Below, in pieces: positions 7,063-15,844 of a stretch of 18,560 bases of DNA. Every line of letters begins with the position of its first letter. Position 1 is the first letter of the stretch. Made by a program: the position numbers and the translations under genes. Below the pieces are notes generated by a model that was given only the letters and a program-made list of their open reading frames with translations, was not told the DNA's origin and searched no databases. Origin of the DNA: an uncultured Lachnospiraceae bacterium (GTDB lineage: Bacteria > Bacillota > Clostridia > Lachnospirales > Lachnospiraceae); NCBI GenBank assembly GCA_910588955.1, contig CAJURQ010000045.1:1-18560 (forward strand). Reading direction: 5' to 3'.

Positions 7063-9261
7063 ATGAAATACATCAAAATAAATGAAAACGGCATTCATAT
7101 TGTGTTTGGCATCACGGGAAAAAGGCAGTTAAAGCTCCTTCACTTTTCAAAGAATGAATTTTGTGAAGATGATTTGTGCAAAGTGGGATCGGACTGCAAA
7201 GCCGAGGATCAGGTGAGAAGGGAGCAGTTCATCGACGAGGCGTTCCAGCTTGTGCAGGTCAGCTTATCCGGCTATAACCGCCCTTACGAAAAACACGGAA
7301 ACAAGCATATCGTGACGGCGCCGGGGTATCTGCTGACTTATGTGGGTATGGAGGACAGCGTGGGCGCGATCGGGCGCAGGCTTGTCATCACGCAGGAGGA
7401 TAAGGAAGTGACGCACGTCCGTGTGGAGACGGTGATGCAGTTTTACAACGGAACCTCCGTCGTCCGCATGTGGAGCAAGGTGACGAATATAGGGGAGGAG
7501 ATGCAGTGTCTGGAATACCTGTCATCCTTCTGCTATACGGGTATTGAGAAGGAGGGGGACAAAAACTCCGACGCCAAGATGAAGCTGCGCGTTCCCTACA
7601 ACGGCTGGCAGAAGGAGATGAGCATTAAGGAATATACCTTTGGCGATGTGGGGCTGGCACAGACACAGCCCGGAGTGTATCAGCGCACGTCGCAGGTGTT
7701 TGAGGTGACCAACACGGGCAACTGGTCGTCCAAGAAATATCTGCCCTTGGGCTATATCGAGAACACGCAGGCACATACAAGTCTGTTCTGGCAGATCGAG
7801 CACAACGGCTCGTGGCATTATGAGATTGGCGACCAGAACACCCATTTTTATCTCTGCGTCAGCGGACCGACAGAGGTGCAGTCCCACTGGTTTAAGAATC
7901 TTTTGCCGGGAGAGGCTTTTACATCTGTGCCGGTGGCGGTGGGCGTGGCGGAGGACAGCTTTGAGAAGGCAGTGGGCGAACTGACGAAGTACCGCCGTCT
8001 GATCCGCAGACCCAACAAGGACAACGAAAATCTGCCAGTGATATTTAACGACTATATGAACTGTCTGTTCGGCGATCCCACCACGGAAAAGGAACTGCCG
8101 CTCATCGACGCGGCGGCAGCGTGCGGCTGTGAGTACTATGTGATCGACGCGGGCTGGTATGCGCCCGGCGAGTGGTGGGACAGCGTTGGCGAATGGCAGG
8201 AGTGCAGGGAGCGGTTTCCGAACGGCATCAAGGAAGTGACAGACTATATTCGCAGTAAGGGTATGGTTCCCGGCGTCTGGCTGGAGCTTGAGGTTATGGG
8301 AATCAACTGTGAGAAGGCGAAACAAGCGCCGGACGACTGGTTTTTCGTGCGCCACGGGCGACGTGTGTTTGACAGGAGCCGGTATCAGCTCGACTTTCGC
8401 AATCCGGCGGTCATCGACCATGTCAACGAGGTGATAGACCGTGTGGTGAACGAGTACGGCGTAGGTTATATCAAGATGGACTACAATATCGAGCCGGGGA
8501 TGGGCACGGAACTCGGTGCGGAAAGCGTGGGACAGGGGATGCTTCTGCATGAAAAGGCGTACCTTGCATGGCTGGACGACGTGTTTTTGAGGTACCCTGA
8601 TCTGGTGATCGAGAACTGTTCCAGCGGAGGGCTGCGGATCGACTATGCCCTGCTTTCCCGCTACAGCATTCAGTCTACCTCAGATCAGGAAGATTACCGA
8701 AACTATGCCACCATTGCGGCGAACGCGGGTGTCGGGGTGACGCCGGAACAGGCGGCGGTCTGGTCCTATCCGCAGCGGGCGGGCGACAAGGAGGAAGTTA
8801 TCTACAACATGATAAACGCCATGCTTGCCCGGATACACCAGAGCGGTCATTTGGCGGAGCTTTCCGCAGAGCGGATGGAACTGGTGAAGGAGGGTATTGC
8901 CTGCTATAAAAACCTGCGCGCGGATATCAAAAGAGCGGTGCCCTTTTATCCGCTTGATGTGACGGACAACGAGGATCTGTGGGCGTGCGGCGGTCTGCAG
9001 ACGGAAGATAAGGCGTATCTGGCTGTCTGGAAGCGGCAGATGGAGGGAAAAAACAACGACAGGCGCTTGCGGGCAGGCACGGTCTGCACGGAGATGACGC
9101 TGTCTATCCCGCTTGGGAGTATGCCCTTTGCAAAGGACGGGGTACGGGTTTCATGTCTCTACCCGGAGAAAGAGCCGGTCAGCTTTGCGGTGGAAGAAAA
9201 TGTGCTGACGGTTACCTTTGAAAAGCCGGTGATGGCAAGGTTGTTTTTAGTGGAAGGGTAA
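7063..9261 (+). CDS. GH36 alpha-galactosidase
   Basis: A 732-residue glycoside hydrolase family 36 protein that removes alpha-linked galactose from raffinose-type oligosaccharides or galactomannan side chains. Seen: an N-terminal beta-sandwich (about 1-315) with the SLFWQIEHNGSWHYEIGD signature, a TIM barrel starting VIFNDYMNCLFGDPT, YYVIDAGWYAPGEWWDSVGEW, the nucleophile block IKMDYN (Asp473), ENCSSGGLRID, and STSDQED with the likely acid/base Asp541, 68 residues later as in characterised members. A C-terminal beta-domain follows. There is no signal peptide, so it acts in the cytoplasm on imported sugars. ATG 7063 is chosen over 7054, because AAAGGAG ends at 7053. It stands alone, with its own promoter and terminator; no sugar transporter is adjacent. 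A related activity such as alpha-N-acetylgalactosaminidase is possible. Confidence 0.92.
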   Translation: MKYIKINENGIHIVFGITGKRQLKLLHFSKNEFCEDDLCKVGSDCKAEDQVRREQFIDEAFQLVQVSLSGYNRPYEKHGNKHIVTAPGYLLTYVGMEDSVGAIGRRLVITQEDKEVTHVRVETVMQFYNGTSVVRMWSKVTNIGEEMQCLEYLSSFCYTGIEKEGDKNSDAKMKLRVPYNGWQKEMSIKEYTFGDVGLAQTQPGVYQRTSQVFEVTNTGNWSSKKYLPLGYIENTQAHTSLFWQIEHNGSWHYEIGDQNTHFYLCVSGPTEVQSHWFKNLLPGEAFTSVPVAVGVAEDSFEKAVGELTKYRRLIRRPNKDNENLPVIFNDYMNCLFGDPTTEKELPLIDAAAACGCEYYVIDAGWYAPGEWWDSVGEWQECRERFPNGIKEVTDYIRSKGMVPGVWLELEVMGINCEKAKQAPDDWFFVRHGRRVFDRSRYQLDFRNPAVIDHVNEVIDRVVNEYGVGYIKMDYNIEPGMGTELGAESVGQGMLLHEKAYLAWLDDVFLRYPDLVIENCSSGGLRIDYALLSRYSIQSTSDQEDYRNYATIAANAGVGVTPEQAAVWSYPQRAGDKEEVIYNMINAMLARIHQSGHLAELSAERMELVKEGIACYKNLRADIKRAVPFYPLDVTDNEDLWACGGLQTEDKAYLAVWKRQMEGKNNDRRLRAGTVCTEMTLSIPLGSMPFAKDGVRVSCLYPEKEPVSFAVEENVLTVTFEKPVMARLFLVEG

Positions 9262-9344
9262 TTGCCGGGCATAAGTTTTGACGCGGACAATATGCAAAAA
9301 TTGTCATAACGTAAATTAACTCTCTATATATAGAATAAAATGCG

Positions 9345-9404
9345 ATAGCGGTATCTTATTATGAATTTTAATCGAAAAAGATACCGCTATTTTTATTTTT
9401 TTTG
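9345..9404 (+). terminator. Strong Rho-independent terminator after the alpha-galactosidase
   Basis: A 13 bp perfect stem (ATAGCGGTATCTT at 9345-9357 with its complement at 9378-9390), a 20-base loop, and a T-rich tail TTTTATTTTTTTT. The loop can pair further (ATTA with TAAT). It ends the GH36 transcript just before the next promoter. Confidence 0.88.
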
Positions 9405-9406
9405 TA

Positions 9407-9437
9407 TTGACCATACAGTAACTGTACGGTTTATGAT
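9407..9437 (+). promoter_or_regulatory. MerR-type promoter and operator for hydrolase-MATE operon
   Basis: TTGACC (9407-9412) and TATGAT (9432-9437) are 19 bases apart, two more than optimal. The space is filled by a palindrome: arms ACCATACAGT (9410-9419) and ACTGTACGGT (9421-9430) around a central A, matching in 9 of 10 positions. An over-long spacer holding a dyad is the hallmark of promoters activated by DNA distortion by MerR-family regulators. No MerR gene is in the window, so the activator must be encoded elsewhere. The downstream genes, a hydrolase and a drug/Na+ antiporter, fit an inducible efflux or detoxification unit. Confidence 0.75.
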
Positions 9438-9468
9438 GGGGTTAACAAACAAGAAGGGAGAAATTACT

Positions 9469-10647
9469 ATGAAAAAAACAAGTGTAATTGCAGTTGGCGC
9501 AGCAGCAGCGGTCGGAGTGATGGGCGTTTCTTTGGGGAAAAAGGTAAAAGTGCTCTGCCGGTCGTTGAGCAGCTTTAAGGACGAGAATCTGGCGCACACG
9601 TTTCAGCACACACCGGAAATACAGCCGACGAAGAAGATTGGCAGGGGAGAACAGGTCTTTTCTTTCGGAAAGGAAGGGAACGCGGCACTGGTGGAAGAAT
9701 TTACGTTCCGGGACGCGGCTTATCCTTGTGAAAAGTTTATGGAAGATACGAAAACCTCCGCGATGCTTGTGGTCAAAGACGACGTGATCAAGTACGAAAA
9801 ATATTTTTTCGGCGGCGGCGAGGGCACCTTGTTTTCCTCTAATTCTATGGGGAAATCCTTTGTGGCTGCCCTGATGGGGATTGCCGTCGCGGAAGGGTAT
9901 GTGGGCAGTATAGAAGAGCCGATTGGAAAATATATTCCGGAATTTGTGAGTACAGAGTTGGAAAACATACCCATTCGCGCCTGCCTAAAAATGGCTTCGG
10001 GTATCAACTTTGATGAGGAGAAAGACATGAGTGGATTTTCCATGCGCACACTGCTGGGATTTCCGGCAATGAAGGTGATTGCAAAATATGGTGTACAGGA
10101 GCCGCCGTACACATATCGAAGATATCTGAGTATCAATACGGAAATTTTGGGGCAGGTGATCGTAAATGCAACGGGATGTTCCCTTGCAGCGTATATGGAG
10201 AACAGACTGTGGAAACGGATCGGTTCGGCACATGATGCGTATTGGACGTTGAGCAACGGGAAAGAGCTTGCTATGGGAGGGCTCAGCGTCAGTCTTCGGG
10301 ATTACGCCCGCTTTGCAAGGCTGTATTTAAATGAGGGAAATTATAACGGAGAGCAGATTTTGCCCAAAGAATGGGTGCGAGACAGCCTGGATATCAGCGA
10401 GGCATACGCAAAACCGGGGTCAAATTTTGACACCTACAACGCCATAGGGTACGGCTATCAGTGGTGGGTTCCGGAAGGGGATCAGGGCGAGTTTATGGCG
10501 ATCGGTGTTTACGGGCAGTGGATCTATGTCAATCCGCCGAAACGGGTGATTATTGTGAAAACCAGTGCGGACCCGAATTTCATGGAAAAGGGATATGAGT
10601 TGAAACACGTAGAGTTTTTCCGGGCGGTTGCGGACAGCATCTCGTAA
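9469..10647 (+). CDS. Beta-lactamase-fold serine hydrolase
   Basis: A 392-residue member of the class C beta-lactamase/penicillin-binding-protein-like hydrolase family. Seen: an N-terminal membrane anchor or uncleaved signal (residues 3-23, Ala/Val-rich), then the catalytic SMGK (Ser126, Lys129) within SSNSMGKSFVAALMGIAVAEG, a YLSINTEILG segment (219-228) in the place of the YxN motif, LSVSLRDYARFARLYL, and a C-terminal GYQWWVPEGD with GVYGQWIYVNPP, as in esterase/peptidase-like members. Such proteins act outside the membrane on ester or D-amino-acid peptide bonds; true beta-lactam resistance is not implied. The ATG at 9469 has GAAGGGAG eight bases before it; upstream residues cover the promoter and are not coding. 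It is in an operon with the MATE transporter (33-base gap) behind a MerR-type promoter. Confidence 0.88.
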   Translation: MKKTSVIAVGAAAAVGVMGVSLGKKVKVLCRSLSSFKDENLAHTFQHTPEIQPTKKIGRGEQVFSFGKEGNAALVEEFTFRDAAYPCEKFMEDTKTSAMLVVKDDVIKYEKYFFGGGEGTLFSSNSMGKSFVAALMGIAVAEGYVGSIEEPIGKYIPEFVSTELENIPIRACLKMASGINFDEEKDMSGFSMRTLLGFPAMKVIAKYGVQEPPYTYRRYLSINTEILGQVIVNATGCSLAAYMENRLWKRIGSAHDAYWTLSNGKELAMGGLSVSLRDYARFARLYLNEGNYNGEQILPKEWVRDSLDISEAYAKPGSNFDTYNAIGYGYQWWVPEGDQGEFMAIGVYGQWIYVNPPKRVIIVKTSADPNFMEKGYELKHVEFFRAVADSIS

Positions 10648-10680
10648 GAACGGAAAAAAGGGGATGGAAGGAGAAAAAAG

Positions 10681-12012
10681 ATGGAAAACAAAAATGTATA
10701 TGAAAAGCCCGTAACCTTAAAAAACATTCTGAAATTTGCAGTGCCGACCATTGCTATGACAGTGTTCATGTCCTTTTACACGATGGTGGATGGTCTGTTT
10801 GTGTCAAACCTGATTGGCACGAACGCTCTCTCGGCGATCAATCTGACCGCGCCGATCATCCAGCTCGTGACGGCGATATCTACCATGCTGGCAACCGGTG
10901 GCAGCGCGGTCATTATGAAAAAAATGGGAGAGCACAAGGCGGAGGAGGCGAAGGAAGATTTTACATTTCTGATTTTAGTGAATGTCATTGTGGGGATGAT
11001 TATGTGCGCGGTGGGTTATCTGGCAATGGACCATATTTTTGCGGGGATGCATCTTTCTTCGGACGTGGAAGGGTACTGTGTGGAGTATTTAAGCCGGTAT
11101 CTCGTATTTACCGTGCCAATTCTTTTGATGAACAATTTTACCCTTTACATGATTGCCAGTGAGAAGGCAACCCTTTCTCTCATCTGCTCTGTGACGGGCG
11201 GCGTCTTAAATATGGCGCTTGACTATGTGTTTATCGCTGTGTTTGACATGGGGATCAGCGGGGCGGCGATCGCCACGGGGCTTGGCTATTCCGTGACGGC
11301 TGTTGTGGGACTGTTTGTGTTTGGACGGAAAAAGAGCCTGCTGCATTTCAAGAAACCTGTGTGCCGGTTTAAAGTATTGGCAAACGCGGCGACAAACGGC
11401 TGCTCGGAAATGGCGACAGCCCTTGTCACCGGCATTATCACCATGATGTTCAACTGGACGATGCTGCATTACGTGGGTGAGGACGGTGTGGCGGCGGTCA
11501 CAATCATCATGTATGTGCTGATGTTTGCAAGCTCCCTGTACACCGGCTATTCTTACGGCGTGGCGCCCATGATCAGCTATTATTACGGGGAGCAGAACCA
11601 CGGAAAGCTGAAAAAACTGGTGGCGGTCAGCATGAGGGTGATCGCTGAGATTTCTCTGGTGACGGTGGCGGCGTCCTTCCTGCTCACAAGACCGCTTGTG
11701 TCCGTGTTTGCCCGCCCGGACAATCCGGTGTACGATCTGGCGGTGACGGGAAACCGAATCTGTACCATCGCGCTTTTGTTTATCGGCTTTAATATTTTTG
11801 CAAGCGGTATGTTCACCGCCCTGTCAAACGGCGTGGTTTCTGCTGTGCTCGCTTTCTCAAGGTCCTTTGTGTTCATGCTGATTACCATGATCGTGCTGCC
11901 ATTGATTTTGGGCGTAAACGGTATCTGGCTCGCCACGCCAGCAGCGGAGCTGATGGCGCTCGCCTTGTCGGCGTTTATGTTCTTTAAATATAAAAAGAGG
12001 TATCGGTACTGA
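10681..12012 (+). CDS. MATE family efflux transporter
   Basis: A 443-residue multidrug and toxin extrusion protein with about twelve membrane segments. Seen: the N-terminal PTIAMTVFMSFYTMVDGLFVSNLIG block (helix 1, with the D at the conserved cation-site region), LSAINLTAPIIQLVTAISTMLATGGSAVIMKKMG, and in the second half YSYGVAPMISYYYGEQNHGKLKK, the repeat-related motif of the family. MATE proteins export cationic drugs or metabolites by Na+ or H+ antiport at the cytoplasmic membrane. GGAAGGAG precedes the ATG at good spacing. It shares the MerR-type promoter with the upstream hydrolase, so it is probably induced by a small-molecule ligand. It is followed by a separate promoter at 12046. Confidence 0.93.
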   Translation: MENKNVYEKPVTLKNILKFAVPTIAMTVFMSFYTMVDGLFVSNLIGTNALSAINLTAPIIQLVTAISTMLATGGSAVIMKKMGEHKAEEAKEDFTFLILVNVIVGMIMCAVGYLAMDHIFAGMHLSSDVEGYCVEYLSRYLVFTVPILLMNNFTLYMIASEKATLSLICSVTGGVLNMALDYVFIAVFDMGISGAAIATGLGYSVTAVVGLFVFGRKKSLLHFKKPVCRFKVLANAATNGCSEMATALVTGIITMMFNWTMLHYVGEDGVAAVTIIMYVLMFASSLYTGYSYGVAPMISYYYGEQNHGKLKKLVAVSMRVIAEISLVTVAASFLLTRPLVSVFARPDNPVYDLAVTGNRICTIALLFIGFNIFASGMFTALSNGVVSAVLAFSRSFVFMLITMIVLPLILGVNGIWLATPAAELMALALSAFMFFKYKKRYRY

Positions 12013-12045
12013 TAAAGGAAAACAATGCGAGAGAGGAATTTTGTT

Positions 12046-12074
12046 TTTACTTATTCTGGCATGGATGGTATAAT
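12046..12074 (+). promoter_or_regulatory. Predicted sigma-A promoter before small membrane protein
   Basis: TTTACT (12046-12051), 17 bases, then a perfect TATAAT (12069-12074), 35 bases before the start of the 74-residue gene. Confidence 0.65.
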
Positions 12075-12109
12075 AACGGCATAGGGAAACAGGAAAGGAG
12101 AATGCGGGA

Positions 12110-12334
12110 ATGAACAAACTGTTTGGCTATGCGAATCGGTATTTGGAGAAGAGCGATTGGAGAGATATCGCTATGCTCAAGTTCTGTCTTTTTTCTATGG
12201 GGATTTTGGCTGGGATAAGGATACCGGAAAAGAACAGGAAACAGGCAGGCTGTGTTGCAGCGGCTGTCTTTGTGGCGACCTATATTCCGCTGATGGCAAA
12301 GTTTATTTCCGTGATTTTGGAGAAGGAAAAATAA
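12110..12334 (+). CDS. Small two-helix membrane protein
   Basis: A 74-residue protein with two hydrophobic stretches (roughly residues 21-37 and 44-68) and the pattern YLEKSDWRDIAMLKFCLFSMGILAG near its start and a YIPLMAKF block near its end. Similar small proteins are common in Lachnospiraceae and are often labelled permease of phosphate ABC transporter, a name with no support in the sequence. AAAGGAG sits nine bases before the ATG and a clear promoter precedes it. It is 32 bases upstream of the FapA gene, so the two may be co-transcribed. Function unknown. Confidence 0.8.
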   Translation: MNKLFGYANRYLEKSDWRDIAMLKFCLFSMGILAGIRIPEKNRKQAGCVAAAVFVATYIPLMAKFISVILEKEK

Positions 12335-12366
12335 ATCGGAAAGTTGCGGCGGGAGTGATTTGAGAC

Positions 12367-13971
12367 ATGGCATTTTTAAAGCAGACGGGAAAGAAAAAGA
12401 AGAAGGAACAGAAAAACTATGCGGCAGAGTCTCTGGCGGAGCTGGAACAGATGACGTCAAAGAGGGGCGAACAGGAAAAAACGATGTTTCTTTCACCGGA
12501 GGACAGAACTCTTTCCGGGGCGCGGGGCGTGAAGCGTAAAACCAAGGAAGACGGCGGAGAGTCCGATTACTCCAAGGTTAAAATCGTCCATGGCAATCCG
12601 ATTATCATAAACGGGGAAGACTATCTCATTCGTATCAGCGAGACGCGCATGGAGGCGTTTATCACTTTATACCGCCGCTTTTCGGTGAAAGAGCTCAGTG
12701 AACTGCTGAAGGAAAACGGGATTGTCTACGGCGTAAGGGAGGAGGCGCTTAAGGAGCTTGCGCAGGGAAACCTAAATTACGAGGAAGTCTTTGTGGCGCA
12801 GGGGACGGCGAAAAGAGATGGAAGGGATGGTTATTTTGAGTACCATTTTAACCCGGAGCCAGAGACAAAGCCGATCATTCTGCCGGACGGTTCGGTGGAC
12901 TATAATGTGCTTGGAAAAATGGAGCTTGTGACCAAGGGGCAGCTCCTTGTCACCTACCATGCCGTTCTTCCGGCTGTCGTCGGCAGGGACATACAGGGAA
13001 ATATCATGGAGGCATATGAGGGGAAGGATTTGCCGCCCCTGCAGTGCAAACGCTGTGAATTGGATGAAAAGGGCTGTCAATATTTTGCAAGCACGGAGGG
13101 AAATGTCACACTGGAGGGAAGATGCCTGATGGTCACACCGATCTACGCTATAGACGGTAATCTGGATGCCGCTACGGGAGACGTGGACTTTCACGGGGAT
13201 GTGTTGGTGCAGGGTAACGTGTTCGCCGGCGTGACGCTGAAAACAACCGGGACGATTACCGTAAACGGGCATGTGGAAACGGCACATCTCTATGCGGGAA
13301 AAGACGTGATTTTGAAAAACGGTATGCAGGGTTCGGGAAACGGTGTTATCCGCGCAGGGCGTAATGTGATGGCGCGCTTTTTGGAACAGACGCAGGTCTA
13401 TGCCGGAAATGAGGTAAATACGGGCGCCATTTTAAACTGTGAGGTGGAATCGGGGCAGAATGTGGTGATCGCCGGAAACCGGGGCACGATCATCGGCGGC
13501 AGCGTGACGGCGGTGGAGCAGATCACAGCCGCGTCCATCGGCAACCGCGCCGGAGTCACGACCCAGCTTGTGATCGGTCTGGACTGTGAGTTTAAGGAAA
13601 AGATGGGGGAGATCGACCGTCTGACGGACGAGTACGAGGCGAATGTAAAGGACGCGGAGAACGCCCTTGACCGTATTTCCTACCAGTTGAAGTCGCAGCC
13701 CGTCACGCCCGAGATCAACCAGCAGAAGGCGGAGCAGATGCGCAGGAAGATCAATTATCAGCTCAAATTGAAGGAGACCACCGCGAGGCGGGAGCAGTTG
13801 ATCGATATCAACAGACGATCGGCGGACGGGAAAATTGTGGTGAGCGGTACCTCCAACGTGGGATGTATTATCGTCATCAACGGCGTGCGTGAGGTGCTGC
13901 ATTCGGAGTACCGGGATGTGACATACAAGAAGGGGCGTCAGGAAGTGCGGATTATATCGAATAAGCAATAG
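12367..13971 (+). CDS. FapA/DUF342 family beta-helix protein
   Basis: A 534-residue protein of the FapA (DUF342) family. Seen: a Lys-rich N-terminus, a helical region (about residues 90-140), then ILPDGSVDYNVLGKMELVTKGQLLVTYHAVLPAVVGRDIQGN, and a long run of short repeats of the type GDVLVQGNV / GTITVNGHV / GKDVILKNG / GGSVTAVEQITAASIG, forming a right-handed beta-helix (about 270-400). A coiled-coil segment (about 410-480) and a small C-terminal domain follow. Family members are cytoplasmic or membrane-associated; FapA in Vibrio affects flagellar placement, but many homologues occur in non-flagellated bacteria and function is not settled. The ATG is 11 bases after GGGAG. It precedes the diguanylate cyclase by 45 bases, suggesting co-transcription. 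Confidence 0.88.
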   Translation: MAFLKQTGKKKKKEQKNYAAESLAELEQMTSKRGEQEKTMFLSPEDRTLSGARGVKRKTKEDGGESDYSKVKIVHGNPIIINGEDYLIRISETRMEAFITLYRRFSVKELSELLKENGIVYGVREEALKELAQGNLNYEEVFVAQGTAKRDGRDGYFEYHFNPEPETKPIILPDGSVDYNVLGKMELVTKGQLLVTYHAVLPAVVGRDIQGNIMEAYEGKDLPPLQCKRCELDEKGCQYFASTEGNVTLEGRCLMVTPIYAIDGNLDAATGDVDFHGDVLVQGNVFAGVTLKTTGTITVNGHVETAHLYAGKDVILKNGMQGSGNGVIRAGRNVMARFLEQTQVYAGNEVNTGAILNCEVESGQNVVIAGNRGTIIGGSVTAVEQITAASIGNRAGVTTQLVIGLDCEFKEKMGEIDRLTDEYEANVKDAENALDRISYQLKSQPVTPEINQQKAEQMRRKINYQLKLKETTARREQLIDINRRSADGKIVVSGTSNVGCIIVINGVREVLHSEYRDVTYKKGRQEVRIISNKQ

Positions 13972-14016
13972 TGTCGATATCGGCTCAAACAATGCATGCG
14001 AAAGGAATCACTTATT

Positions 14017-15510
14017 ATGTTGGTGCTCGTCAAGACATCCGCGGCATGTCTTTTAATGACAATATATATGGCAGGATTTTACTATCGGAAACCCCATATC
14101 CCGGTCAAGTCCACCAGAATTTTTCAGTGGCTTATTTCCGTCGCGATTGTAAGTTCCACCTTTGACCTGATTACGATCTGCATGGTAAACCGCAGGGATG
14201 TAGTTCCGGATTGGTTGAATCTCATTGCCCACATCATTTATCTGCTGTCCATACTGGCATTTATCTATCTCTTGTTTGTCTATATGAGAAGCTATCTGGA
14301 GGCGGAACTGAAATTTTCAAAGAACATTAGAATATTCCACAGCCTGCCCGCCGTGGTATCGACTGTGGGTATTTTTGTGCTGCCGATCACGTATGTGCAG
14401 GGGATAACGACCGACTATTCTTTAGGACCAAAAGCGTATGCATTATACGGGAGTCTGGTAATCTATCTCGTTCTCATTTTATATTACTGTCTCCGTTACT
14501 GGAAGATTATGGACAGGGATAAAAGGCTCGCCATTGTGCTTGCTGTGCCGCTCTATATTGTCACAGCTTTCATCCAGATGCTGATTCCGGAAACGCTTGT
14601 GGTCGTGGTCTGCTCCACGCTGATTCTACTCGGTCTGATCTTGAGCAATGAGAATACGGAAAAATATGTGGATGAAAAGACTATGCTGTTTAATCAGTAC
14701 TCTTTTGAGAAAGTGTTGGAGGAGTTTGACTTCGAGAAACAGAAACTTGTGGCGGGTGTTTTATGCTTTTACAAGACAGAAAATAATTTGGACTGGAAAC
14801 AGGACGTATTGATTTTGAATGATATCTACAAAGAGCTCAGACAGTACCGCCTGTATGGGTATCGTGTCGGTGAGAACAGCGTGGTATTTATCGGTAATGC
14901 ACAGGAAAAAGCCGGGGCAGCGCTTGAGGGGATAAGGCGCAGAATGGAAGAACTGTACGACAAAGAAACGATCGTGATTGAGACAAAAATTCTGGCGCAG
15001 GAGAGCACGGCTGACCGCTATACCTGTATGCGGCATATCATCTCTTTCTGTACGGAAGTGGGAAGTCGGTTTGCCTATATTGATTATCTGACAAATATTT
15101 ATAACCGAAACGCCTTGGAGCGGGATTTGGACAAACAGGAGGAAGCGGGAAACACTTACTATTTCATTGCCGATTTGAACGATCTTAAATTGGTCAACGA
15201 TACCCTCGGTCATTCGGCGGGGGATAAGCTGCTGCAGGGGTTTGCCCGTCTGTTAGCCGATGCGGTGGGAGAGGAAGAGAGAGCCTACAGGCAGGGCGGG
15301 GATGAGTTTGCCGTGCTTTGCGGTAGAGAGCCGCGGATTTTTATACAGGATCTGGAAAAACGGTGCAGGGCATATAATCAGTCGATCGCAGTTCCGATCA
15401 GCTATGCCATTGGTTACTGTCGGCTGGAAGACGAGAAATTCCGTGATGTGGCGGATCAGATGATGTATGAGGATAAGTGGAGAAAGAAACAGGCGGCGTC
15501 TGCGGGGTGA
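14017..15510 (+). CDS. Membrane diguanylate cyclase with degenerate plus active GGDEF domains
   Basis: A 497-residue c-di-GMP synthase. Seen: about seven hydrophobic segments over residues 1-210; a first GGDEF-like domain (about 217-330) opening YVDEKTMLFNQYSFEKVL and with VGENSVVF where GGDEF should be, so inactive; then a second GGDEF domain (about 354-485) opening YIDYLTNIYNRNALERDL, with FIADLNDLKLVNDTLGHSAGD and an intact GGDEF (427-431). No RxxD inhibitory site precedes GGDEF. The active domain should condense two GTP into c-di-GMP at the membrane. The ATG at 14017 is chosen because AAAGGA lies just before it; a start at 13996 lacks a ribosome site. It lies downstream of FapA and is followed by a terminator. 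Confidence 0.88.
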   Translation: MLVLVKTSAACLLMTIYMAGFYYRKPHIPVKSTRIFQWLISVAIVSSTFDLITICMVNRRDVVPDWLNLIAHIIYLLSILAFIYLLFVYMRSYLEAELKFSKNIRIFHSLPAVVSTVGIFVLPITYVQGITTDYSLGPKAYALYGSLVIYLVLILYYCLRYWKIMDRDKRLAIVLAVPLYIVTAFIQMLIPETLVVVVCSTLILLGLILSNENTEKYVDEKTMLFNQYSFEKVLEEFDFEKQKLVAGVLCFYKTENNLDWKQDVLILNDIYKELRQYRLYGYRVGENSVVFIGNAQEKAGAALEGIRRRMEELYDKETIVIETKILAQESTADRYTCMRHIISFCTEVGSRFAYIDYLTNIYNRNALERDLDKQEEAGNTYYFIADLNDLKLVNDTLGHSAGDKLLQGFARLLADAVGEEERAYRQGGDEFAVLCGREPRIFIQDLEKRCRAYNQSIAVPISYAIGYCRLEDEKFRDVADQMMYEDKWRKKQAASAG

Positions 15511-15562
15511 TAGGTTCTGCATTGCGAATGCCATTGTTTGAGGAAACGGAAATCGGGGCGTG

Positions 15563-15600
15563 AAAGGCTATGGACAATTTGTGTCTGTGGCTTTTTTGTT
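15563..15600 (+). terminator. Rho-independent terminator after the diguanylate cyclase
   Basis: A 14 bp stem with several G-U pairs: AAAGGCTATGGACA (15563-15576) pairs with TGTCTGTGGCTTTT (15582-15595) around a 5-base loop, followed by further Ts. It is weaker than the terminator at 9345 but well placed 50 bases after the stop codon. Confidence 0.65.
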
Positions 15601-15649
15601 ATTGGGAAAGATTTTGTTCCTTTTCAAATAGGGTTTCGTTCCCAAACGG

Positions 15650-15679
15650 TTGACCACGCACGCTTTTTGCCGATATAAT
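15650..15679 (+). promoter_or_regulatory. Predicted promoter with 165-base leader before MSINGIG gene
   Basis: TTGACC (15650-15655), 18 bases, TATAAT (15674-15679). The gene starts only at 15845, so the transcript would have a leader of about 160 bases. The leader holds a perfect hairpin, CAATAT (15743-15748) with ATATTG (15755-15760), and the SD sequence GGAGG sits in the loop of a small CAAG/CTTG stem just before the ATG. I see nothing else in the 334-base gap beyond these and the terminator at 15563. Confidence 0.65.
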
Positions 15680-15844
15680 AGAAAGGAATTTATCAAATTA
15701 TGGTGAATTGGGTTATATAAACTTTGGCGTACCGGGATATGACAATATTGCCCCATATTGATTTTATTCAGAGTGAAACTTTTTTGCAGGCTGGTTCGTA
15801 TTACTGATAGAAGAACGGTAATTGGCATCAAGGAGGGCTTGCAA

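Noticed and set aside
7522..8550. Long minus-strand frame inside the alpha-galactosidase
   Set aside because: His/Arg/Leu-rich shadow of a GC-rich gene on the other strand, with no ribosome site and no domain.
9361..9468. Extended start of the serine hydrolase at 9361
   Set aside because: This segment contains the second arm of a terminator and the MerR-type promoter, so it cannot be translated as part of the gene.
12020..12048. AAAACAA/TTGTTTT inverted repeat after the MATE gene as a terminator
   Set aside because: The stem is seven A-T/G-C-poor pairs with a long loop and the T run is part of the stem; too weak to call.
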